Of a stretch of DNA of 64,000 nucleotides, positions 36,990 through 43,538 are shown piece by piece. The notes beneath the pieces were generated by a model. It saw only the letters and a program-made list of their open reading frames with translations. It did not search any database and had not been told where the DNA came from. The stretch is from Thauera carbonicopians (GTDB taxonomy: Bacteria > Pseudomonadota > Gammaproteobacteria > Burkholderiales > Rhodocyclaceae): the NCBI RefSeq assembly GCF_025699485.1, contig NZ_JANUXN010000003.1:310001-374000 (forward strand), read 5' to 3'. Within the stretch, counting starts at the first letter, position 1; every line of letters begins with the position of its first letter. The position numbers were made by a program, and so were the translations under genes.

Positions 36990-38081
36990 TCATTGATAGA
37001 TCGAGTACTGGCCGCCGACGAAGAAGCGCTCGTCGATGAAGGCGTGGATCTGCGCATCGCTCAACTGGCGTTCGGACAGGATGTCGTCGCCGTTGGCGAT
37101 GTGCCATTCCTGGAAGGTCCTGATCGCGTTGCGGGCGCGCTCGGCATTCGGCTCGCCGGCCATGAACTCCCACTGGCCTGCATGGGTGATCTGGAACTTG
37201 GCGACTTCAACCGGCACCCGGGTGTCGCGGGCGACGATCTTTGCGGCCTCATCGACGTTGTCCAGCGTCCATGCCAGCGTGCGCTCGCGTGCGGCGAGGA
37301 AGGCCTTGACCACTTCGGGGTACTTGTCGACGAAGTCGCGGCGGGCGAAGTAGGTGACACGGCCGGCATGATTGACGTACACGCCGTCGTCGGGCGAATG
37401 GCCGACGACCTTCAGCTTGCCCGACAGCCATGCGCCGGTGAATTGGGTCGCCGCCAGGTGCGCGGTGGTGGCGTCGGTGGCGCCCGACAGCACGGCCGAG
37501 ATCGCCACCACGCCGTTGTCGATCGATTCGTAGCGGACACGGCCGCGCTCGGCGCGCGAATCGAGCGGCAGGCCGGCCTTGTGCAGTTGCTCGAAAGGCG
37601 AGGACCAGTAGCAACTGATGCGGCTGCTGCCGAACTTGCGCCCGTCCAGATCCGCCACCGTCTTGATGCTGTCGTCGTCGGCGCGGGTCAGGATCGGCGC
37701 GCGGTAGCGGTTGGACGGCTCGGAGGCCCAGACGACGACGCCGTCCAGTCCGTTGGCGCGGTGCACCGTCGCAGGATAGATCATGCGCTGTGCGATGGCG
37801 ATCGCGCCGTTGCCGACCGCAGCGGCCTCGGCGCCGAGCAGGTCGGCGGCGCCGGAAGCGATCAGGTTCACCTGCCTGGTGCCGATGCGCTCGAATTCTT
37901 CCTTGAAGAAGCCTTTTTCCCGCGCGATCACGGTCCAGGGCGAGAGCTGGAGATTGATCGCGGGCAGGGTCTCGGCGGCGGCCGTGGCCGGAATGGCCGG
38001 CAGCAGCATTGCGCCGGCCAGCGCCGCGAGGGCCAGCAGATGCCGGCGGACCGGTGTTTTGCGTTTACTGGACGTTTTCAT
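36990..38081 (-). CDS. ssuA: Sulfonate ABC transporter substrate-binding protein
   Basis: The 363-residue periplasmic protein has a basic N-terminus and signal peptide ending near ATAAAETLP (residue 35). The mature domain has PWTVIAREKGFFKEEFERIGTRQVNLIASGAADLLGAEAAAVGNGAIAIAQR and GRKFGSSRISCYWSSPF. It is more diverged from classic SsuA than the partial gene at 1-698, so its ligand may differ. The ATG at 38081 has GGAG about 7 bases before it. It is the promoter-proximal gene of the 13-gene organosulfur run that ends at 27235. Confidence 0.85.
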   Translation of the reverse strand: MKTSSKRKTPVRRHLLALAALAGAMLLPAIPATAAAETLPAINLQLSPWTVIAREKGFFKEEFERIGTRQVNLIASGAADLLGAEAAAVGNGAIAIAQRMIYPATVHRANGLDGVVVWASEPSNRYRAPILTRADDDSIKTVADLDGRKFGSSRISCYWSSPFEQLHKAGLPLDSRAERGRVRYESIDNGVVAISAVLSGATDATTAHLAATQFTGAWLSGKLKVVGHSPDDGVYVNHAGRVTYFARRDFVDKYPEVVKAFLAARERTLAWTLDNVDEAAKIVARDTRVPVEVAKFQITHAGQWEFMAGEPNAERARNAIRTFQEWHIANGDDILSERQLSDAQIHAFIDERFFVGGQYSIYQ

Positions 38082-38365
38082 TCTCGATCTCCGTGGGGAA
38101 TGGGGAAAAGCGGCCCTGGAACGGATTTCATCCATTCGGATTCAGGTGGGTTTTTTTTGCGGCCTGCATCGATTCATGACCGGCAATGCCGATTTGTTTC
38201 CGGCTGCCGTGTCGATCGGGCTGGGGAAAGTCTAGGGATGGGCCTGGCGGCGGGGAACGAATATTTGCAGATAAGTATTCCCGTATTTCTTATTCCACAG
38301 GCCGCGCACGGAGATGCTAATTTCGGCATGCCATGAAATGAATAGGCCTTATTCTCTGGAGTGCA
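38082..38365. promoter_or_regulatory. Divergent control region of the ssu island and the binding-protein/peroxidase pair
   Basis: This 284-bp AT-richer region separates the minus-strand ssuA from a plus-strand gene. It holds a T8 run near 38150, a GGGAA/TTCCC dyad near 38251-38282, and a CTTATTCC word at 38289-38296 that also occurs upstream of the sulfate-binding protein gene. No gene is visible. Sulfur-responsive LysR-type regulation (CysB/Cbl/SsuR-like) is plausible but inferred. Confidence 0.5.
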
Positions 38366-39277
38366 ATGCTATTGAATTCAAATTCCGAGCAGGATGATCC
38401 CGTATTGTCGCCGCCTTCCGGTGGAAGGCCGCCGGATCGTGGCGACCTCATTTCAGGAAAGCAGCTTACCTGGCAGCCGATTCTCGTCATGGCCCTGCTC
38501 GCCATTGCGGCCATGGCGGTGGTGATTCCTGGCGGGATACCCCGGGAGGCCAGCGCCGAGCGCCTGCCTGCCGATACCGTCCTGAGGATCGGCCTTGTCG
38601 ATATCGCCCAGCCGCGCAGCGATAGCCGCGACTACACCGCGGATGGCCTCCAACCCGTGTTCGCGGAGGAGATCGGGCGCCACCTGGACGTGGTGGTCGA
38701 ACTGGTGCCGCTGCCTGCAGGACAGGCACAGGCGGCGCTCGGTAGCGGCGAGGTCGATGCGCTGCTCGTGCGCGGCACGCCGGCTGAGTTGCCACCGGGT
38801 GCGAGGCTGGTCGACACCGGATTTACCTCCGGCCTCGATGTGCTGATGCGCTCCGACACCACGATCAGGCGCTGGGATCAGCTTGCCGGGCGTAGGCTGT
38901 GCGTGACCAGCGCGCACGCCGAGGCGCAGGCGCTGGCCCATGTCCTTGGCGCGCAAACGCTTTCGTTCGAAGCGCCCGCGCAGGCCCTGGTGGCGATGCG
39001 AACCGGGCAGTGCGACGCCTCGCTGCACGATGCCGTGCTATTGGACGCGTTGCGCGGAAAGGACGAATGGCGCAAGTTTTCGGCGAGCTTGGGGGCGCGC
39101 CAGCCAGCGGTGCTGCGGCTGGTGCTGCCGCCGGAAAACCCTACCGTCGAAGCCGCGCTGCGCCGGGCATTGAAGGCGCTGGACGGTTCCGCGCACTGGC
39201 AGCGACGGGCCGACCAATGGGCTTCCAATGTTGCTTTCGAAGTCTTTTTCGACCAGATCGGCCCCGATTGCCATTGA
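38366..39277 (+). CDS. Membrane-anchored periplasmic solute-binding-like protein (family 3 fold)
   Basis: The 303-residue protein has an N-terminal cytoplasmic stretch of about 35 residues, one transmembrane helix (PILVMALLAIAAMAVVIPGG), then a periplasmic domain resembling amino-acid-type binding proteins: VLRIGLVDIAQP, VFAEEIGRHLDVVVELVPLPAGQAQAALGSGEVDALLVRG, LDVLMRSDTTIRRWDQLAGRRLCVTSAHAEAQ and ALVAMRTGQCDASLHD. No permease is adjacent, so it is more likely a sensor or a donor to a partner than an importer part. Its stop overlaps the start of the di-heme peroxidase gene by one base. Confidence 0.75.
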   Translation: MLLNSNSEQDDPVLSPPSGGRPPDRGDLISGKQLTWQPILVMALLAIAAMAVVIPGGIPREASAERLPADTVLRIGLVDIAQPRSDSRDYTADGLQPVFAEEIGRHLDVVVELVPLPAGQAQAALGSGEVDALLVRGTPAELPPGARLVDTGFTSGLDVLMRSDTTIRRWDQLAGRRLCVTSAHAEAQALAHVLGAQTLSFEAPAQALVAMRTGQCDASLHDAVLLDALRGKDEWRKFSASLGARQPAVLRLVLPPENPTVEAALRRALKALDGSAHWQRRADQWASNVAFEVFFDQIGPDCH

Positions 39278-40347
39278 TGGAGCGTGTTCTTGCTGCCGCA
39301 TTGCTGGTGGCGTTGCTGCTGTCGTCCCTGGCCACTGCTGGCAGCTCGGACACGTCGTCTGCACTGCGCGCTGCCTATCAGCAGCCGCCCGAGCGCTGGC
39401 CGGCGCCGTGGATCGATGCCGAGGTCGATTACGTCGAGCTTGGCGCGCTGGCGCTGCCGGTTGCAGGCACCAAGGCAGAACTGGGCAGGCGCCTGTTCCA
39501 TGATGGCCGCCTTGCTGCGGATGGCGCGCCTGCCTGCGCCGGCTGCCACCAGCCGCAGCATGGCTGGAGCATTCCCGCGGCGGTGGCGCGGGGACATGGG
39601 GGGAGGCTCGGCAGGCGCAATCCGCCGTCGTTATATGCCGCAGCCTGGCAAGCCCGGCTTGGCTGGGACGGTGCAGGCGCCGGCCTGGCGGCCCAGACGC
39701 TCCTGCCGCTGACGCTGGCGCACGAGATGGGCAACGACAGCCTCGAGCAGGTACTGGCGCGCATCCGCAGTGATACCACTCTCGTGGCCTCGTTCCGTGA
39801 GCATTTCGGCGATGGCGGCATCGGCGCGGCCGAGCTCGGCGACGCGCTCGCCGCCTTTCTGCGCTCGCTGGAAAAGCCAAGCCGTTTCGATCGTTTTGCC
39901 GCCGGCGACTTCCGGCAGTTGTCCGATCCCGAAATCGAAGGCTTGCATCTGTTCCGTACCAAGGCCCGCTGTGCCAACTGCCACTTCGGCCCTTTGCTGA
40001 CCGATGGTGGTTTCCACAATCTGGGCATTGCCTTCTTCGGCGAACCGTCGGCCGATCTCGGCCGCTACCTCGTCACCGGCCGCAGGGCGGATGCCGGTGC
40101 TTTCCGCACCGCGAGCCTGCGCCATGTTGCCGAGAGCGCACCGTACATGCACAACGGCCTGTTCCGTACCCTGGAAGGCGTCATCAACCTGTATGACCGG
40201 GGCGGCGGCGAGACGTGGGCACGCAATCCGGCTGAAGCTGCCCATCCGCTGTATATGGCTATTGCGCGTAAATCATCCCATTTACGCCCGCTGGGGCTGA
40301 CCGATGCGGAAAAGGCCGCGCTGCTGGCCTTTCTGAGCGCTTTGTGA
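39277..40347 (+). CDS. Di-heme cytochrome c peroxidase / MauG family protein
   Basis: The 356-residue periplasmic protein has a signal peptide (residues 1-22) and two c-type heme sites, CAGCH and CANCH, in the usual two-domain order. Other family blocks are ELGRRLFHDGRLAADG, RNPPSLYAAAWQARLGWDG, LPLTLAHEMGN, and FRTASLRHVAESAPYMHNGLFRTLEGVINLYDRGG. It either reduces hydrogen peroxide or, like MauG, oxidises a protein partner. Translation is coupled (TGATG) to the preceding membrane-anchored binding-like protein, which suggests a direct functional pair. The substrate is unknown. Confidence 0.9.
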   Translation: MERVLAAALLVALLLSSLATAGSSDTSSALRAAYQQPPERWPAPWIDAEVDYVELGALALPVAGTKAELGRRLFHDGRLAADGAPACAGCHQPQHGWSIPAAVARGHGGRLGRRNPPSLYAAAWQARLGWDGAGAGLAAQTLLPLTLAHEMGNDSLEQVLARIRSDTTLVASFREHFGDGGIGAAELGDALAAFLRSLEKPSRFDRFAAGDFRQLSDPEIEGLHLFRTKARCANCHFGPLLTDGGFHNLGIAFFGEPSADLGRYLVTGRRADAGAFRTASLRHVAESAPYMHNGLFRTLEGVINLYDRGGGETWARNPAEAAHPLYMAIARKSSHLRPLGLTDAEKAALLAFLSAL

Positions 40348-40517
40348 AAAGCAGGCCGCTCCGGAATCTGGAAATGAAAATCAGATTAACTTGGTTCGTT
40401 GCCCGGCGCTTCTTGCTTATCTTTTCTCCACGGCATTCATGAATGTCCCTGCCAATTCCGGAATGGAAATGCACATGGACAGGTATGGATCGAAGTCCAG
40501 TATCGGCGGAGAAGAAA

Positions 40518-40817
40518 ATGAGAGCACTCGTGGTAGGCGCGGACCGGGTGGACGCGATCAGGAACGAACTCATCCGCTCGGCGCATCTCGGCATCACCTG
40601 CGCCGAGCATTGGTCGGGACGGCACGTGCATCAGAACCGCAAGCCGATCCCCATCGACACCCGTGTCGTCGTCGTGCTGTGCAACCGGGTCAGCCACGAC
40701 CTGCTGTACAGCATCAAGCGCCAGGCGGCGAGCCGCGATCTGGTGCTGGTGTTCTGCCGGCATTCGGTGGTGGAACTGCGCGACAAGCTGTCGCGGGTAG
40801 CTGCTCGCGTCCATTGA
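40518..40817 (+). CDS. DUF2325 domain protein
   Basis: The 99-residue protein matches the DUF2325 pattern: MRALVVGADRVDAIRNEL at the start, ITCAEHWSGRHVHQNRKPIP, VVVVLCNRVSHDLLYSIKRQA and VFCRHSVVELRDKL. The family has a small alpha/beta fold and no established function. GGAG lies 6 bases before the ATG at 40518, which is why I reject the longer upstream frame. It lies 170 bases after the peroxidase gene. Confidence 0.85.
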   Translation: MRALVVGADRVDAIRNELIRSAHLGITCAEHWSGRHVHQNRKPIPIDTRVVVVLCNRVSHDLLYSIKRQAASRDLVLVFCRHSVVELRDKLSRVAARVH

Positions 40818-40940
40818 CAGGCTCCTTCGACGGAATGCCGCTTTGCCGCCTGGACTACGTTTGGCGTTGTTCTATGATTGCCTGGTAGAGGCGGCGCGGG
40901 CTCGGGTGAGTGAGCGCTTCGACCACCGGGAGAGCAGATC

Positions 40941-41462
40941 ATGACTACGCAGTCCGACGAACCTGTTTCTGGCACCGTACATTCCGAAGCACTGGCGCTC
41001 GAGAAGATACTGGCGGTGATCGAAGTTTCGCTCCATGTTCCGGGCGAGGATTTCAGCGATGCGCAGGTCGCCGCAAGGGGTTTTCAGTATCTGCTGGTGC
41101 GGGAATTCAGGCGGCAGCAGCCCGCGCTGGCACTGCTCTACGATCTCGAGTTCGTGGGAACCGGCCTGCGGCGCGGAAGCTACATCTTCGATTGGAAAGT
41201 TCTGGTCAAGGCGAAGCAGCGCGTGGTCTCTGCGCTGGCCGACCAAGCGACGGTCGCCATGCTGACGGCGGTCCTGGCGCTGCCGGGCGCGATCGAGAAC
41301 TCCTTTGAGCTATGGGAGCGATTGTTCCCACCGGTGCAGCAGCACTTGAAGGATGATTTCCCTCATGCTCCGCCGGCCGTGACCATCATCGTGATTCGCA
41401 AGCCGGATGATCGGGATATATTCACGGGCCGTGACGGAGAGTTTGATCTCGGTGATGCATGA
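40941..41462 (+). CDS. Hypothetical protein, 173 residues
   Basis: I do not recognise this protein. It has no signal peptide or membrane helix. An acidic N-terminus is followed by a mixed alpha/beta region (EKILAVIEVSLHVP, FQYLLVREFRRQQPALALLYDLEF, GSYIFDWKVLVKAKQRVVSALADQATVAMLTAVLALPGAIENS) and an acidic C-terminus. GGGAG precedes the ATG. Its stop is 5 bases from the convergent stop of the HsdR_N-type nuclease gene. It marks the border where base composition turns AT-rich. Confidence 0.7.
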   Translation: MTTQSDEPVSGTVHSEALALEKILAVIEVSLHVPGEDFSDAQVAARGFQYLLVREFRRQQPALALLYDLEFVGTGLRRGSYIFDWKVLVKAKQRVVSALADQATVAMLTAVLALPGAIENSFELWERLFPPVQQHLKDDFPHAPPAVTIIVIRKPDDRDIFTGRDGEFDLGDA

Positions 41463-41466
41463 CGCG

Positions 41467-42546
41467 CTATAGATAATAAGCGGCTGTTTCTCGAAGTTTG
41501 TCTGAAAAATTGTATATATCGTCTACGGATTCAATCGGGTGCCGGGTTTCATTTTTCTCTTGGTCGAATAATCCAAGATATTTTTTGCTGCGATTGAAGT
41601 GAAGTCGGCAAATGGGTTTCCGGTTGTTGTCATCAAGCAGGATGCCGCAGTAGCTCTGTGTGTCTCGAATTGAAATACGCTTCACGTCAATAATTGAGCG
41701 AACAATCGCCTTGACGATATGAAAGCCTTCCATCTCCTCGAGTGTCGTAACGATCTTGTCTTCCTCCTCGTTATTCTCTGTTGGCTCGGCGATATCTTCC
41801 GGAGCGGGAGTCGGGGCGGGGATGTGGACGGTTCCGCTCATGGCTGATTTCAAACGTTCGTTTATCTGATCGCTTAGAAATTGAGAGGCGGCTTTCTTGG
41901 TGAGCTCGCTGAATTGCTCGCGCACTTTCTGTGTGATCATGCCATCGTATACACGGGAGGCAATGAATCTTATGAAATCATCATCGGGTGTGCTCAGCTG
42001 AGCGGCTATGATTTTCTTGATTTGACTGACGTACTTCAGTTCACCTGCCGCACTAATAATTGATTCGACGTCGAAAGCTGTCTTGGTGAGCTTCAATAGC
42101 TCGGGTACGACGTGCTCGTCAATATCGAGAAGATCAAGTTCGAGGAATGGTTTTTCATCCATTTTATTGGGCGAATCGAGGTCCGTGAAGAATTTGTAGA
42201 CCTGCCCGTTTGTAAGGATCGAGATGCGAGCGTTTGTTACATGGAAGTAGCGGAAAAGCTGGCCTGCATGGTTAATGCTCAAAGGCTCGCCCACCTTTTT
42301 GCACTCGACTAGAATCTGAACATCGCCGTTCTTTAGAATTGCATAGTCGATTTTTTCTCCCTTTTTTGTTCCAATGTCGCATACATACTCAGGGATGACT
42401 TCCGTGGGATCGAAGACGTCGTAGCCGAGCACAGAATGGATGAAAGGCATCACAAAGGCAGTTTTCGTTGCCTCTTCAGTTTGAATTGCTCCGCCCTGTT
42501 GCCGGATCTTTGCTGCAAGGCCGGTCAGCCTGTCGATGAACTCCAT
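41467..42546 (-). CDS. Stand-alone type I restriction HsdR N-terminal-domain nuclease-like protein
   Basis: The 359-residue protein resembles the N-terminal nuclease domain of type I restriction R subunits without helicase domains. A PD-(D/E)xK core is readable: D67 in GEKIDYAI and E81-x-K83 in ILVECKK, preceded by TEEATKTAFVMPFIHSVLGYDVFDP. The second half has a linker rich in proline and acid residues (about 235-265) and a C-terminal beta-rich domain with SYCGILLDDNNRKPICRLHFN. No hsdM or hsdS genes are near. Its base composition is clearly more AT-rich than its surroundings, suggesting transfer. Function as a defence nuclease is possible but unshown. Confidence 0.8.
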   Translation of the reverse strand: MEFIDRLTGLAAKIRQQGGAIQTEEATKTAFVMPFIHSVLGYDVFDPTEVIPEYVCDIGTKKGEKIDYAILKNGDVQILVECKKVGEPLSINHAGQLFRYFHVTNARISILTNGQVYKFFTDLDSPNKMDEKPFLELDLLDIDEHVVPELLKLTKTAFDVESIISAAGELKYVSQIKKIIAAQLSTPDDDFIRFIASRVYDGMITQKVREQFSELTKKAASQFLSDQINERLKSAMSGTVHIPAPTPAPEDIAEPTENNEEEDKIVTTLEEMEGFHIVKAIVRSIIDVKRISIRDTQSYCGILLDDNNRKPICRLHFNRSKKYLGLFDQEKNETRHPIESVDDIYNFSDKLRETAAYYL

Positions 42547-42725
42547 GACACCTCCCCTTATGCAATTTAAGCCATGATGCTATTTTCGGGGTTGTATCTG
42601 TAGCAACAAGTATTTGCGCCCCGATGGGACATGTTTCACATCTTCAATGATGGAGACGATCTTGCGCTTCTTACTAGAGGTGATGCAGAGAGGCGAAGTG
42701 GATTCAATGACACGGACCCGGCGTG

Positions 42726-43157
42726 TCAACGTGTCGTATGTAGCATGTCATCATTGTCCGGTTCCAGCCAGTTCTCGATGCTCACGCCAGGATATTTGGA
42801 GAAATCCTTGACCTTGTTGGTGACGATGGCCATGCCGAGCGAGGCCGCGTGGGCTGCGATCAGCTTGTCGAGCTGGTCTTTCCTGCTTTCCCGTGTGGCG
42901 AAGCGGATCGGACCAGAGGCGCTTCCGGCCTCGGCGCCAAATGGCACTACGGGGATGTCTTCGATGAGTGCAGCCAGCTTGGCTTGCTCTCGTTCCGGGT
43001 CGGCACAGACGGCGACACCGTAGCTCAGTTCGGCATAGGTGATGGCCGACATCACCACATCGCCCACGTAGCAGCGTGCAAACCTGCGCGCCACTGCAGG
43101 CGGCTGGTTCTTCATCAAGTAGATGCACATGTTGGTGTCGAGCATGTAGCGCGGCAT
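42726..43157 (-). CDS. vapC: VapC family PIN-domain toxin
   Basis: The 143-residue PIN-domain RNase has D6 in MPRYMLDTNMCIYLM, a glutamate in ITYAELSYGV, and the acidic region DQLDKLIAAHAASLGMAIVTNKVKDF, as in VapC/FitB toxins. Its ATG at 43157 shares one base with the antitoxin stop (TGATG); a GTG at 43160 is an alternative. It forms a VapBC pair with the next gene and borders the AT-rich nuclease patch. Confidence 0.93.
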   Translation of the reverse strand: MPRYMLDTNMCIYLMKNQPPAVARRFARCYVGDVVMSAITYAELSYGVAVCADPEREQAKLAALIEDIPVVPFGAEAGSASGPIRFATRESRKDQLDKLIAAHAASLGMAIVTNKVKDFSKYPGVSIENWLEPDNDDMLHTTR

Positions 43158-43393
43158 CACAGTGCGTCCCGTTCTGCCTGCTCGTGCTCGCCGCGGCTTT
43201 CCGCCATGAAATCGGGAGAGAAGCGGGCAAATTTCGACATCACGCCAGCCAGCGAGCGGCGAGCCGGGCGGATGCGGATTTCGTCACCTTTGCGCTCGAT
43301 CTCCAGCTCGATGTCGGTGCGTTCGTAGGCCAGATCGGCCGGAATCCGGACGGCCTGTGAGTTTCCGTTCTTGAAGACGCGAGTGGTGTGCAT
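43157..43393 (-). CDS. vapB: VapB-type antitoxin (AbrB/SpoVT-like)
   Basis: The 78-residue protein has an AbrB-like swapped-hairpin DNA-binding domain (RVFKNGNSQAVRIPADLAY, ELEIERKGDEIRIRP) and a C-terminal segment to bind the toxin (FARFSPDFMAESRGEH). GAGG lies about 7 bases before the ATG. A TGTAC-N6-GTACA inverted repeat 18 bases upstream is a likely autoregulatory operator. Confidence 0.93.
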   Translation of the reverse strand: MHTTRVFKNGNSQAVRIPADLAYERTDIELEIERKGDEIRIRPARRSLAGVMSKFARFSPDFMAESRGEHEQAERDAL

Positions 43394-43410
43394 GTCGGCC
43401 TCGAGATGAG

Positions 43411-43426
43411 TGTACGTGTATGTACA
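43411..43426 (-). promoter_or_regulatory. Candidate VapB operator
   Basis: TGTAC at 43411-43415 and GTACA at 43422-43426 form a perfect inverted repeat with a 6-base spacer, just upstream of vapB. VapBC complexes typically bind such repeats. Confidence 0.45.
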
Positions 43427-43484
43427 TTAGCCCAGGGCCGTCGAATAGTAAACGGCAGCACGAAGCTCGCGCGCGTACATGTGA

Positions 43485-43514
43485 AAAGAGCCACGGCTTG
43501 CGCCATGGCTCTTT
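43485..43514 (-). terminator. Intrinsic terminator of the encapsulin operon
   Basis: AAAGAGCCA-C-GGC pairs with GCC-A-TGGCTCTTT (43485-43514) around a TTGC loop, with one mismatch. On the minus strand the stem runs into TTTTC. It lies 25 bases after the cysteine desulfurase stop. T-rich sequence also follows on the plus strand, but there is no plus-strand gene to terminate. Confidence 0.75.
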
Positions 43515-43538
43515 CCTTTCGCTGCCGGCTTGCGTAAC

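Noticed and set aside
42631-43023. A plus-strand 130-residue open frame
   Set aside because: It lies mostly antisense to vapC, has no SD, and no recognisable domain.
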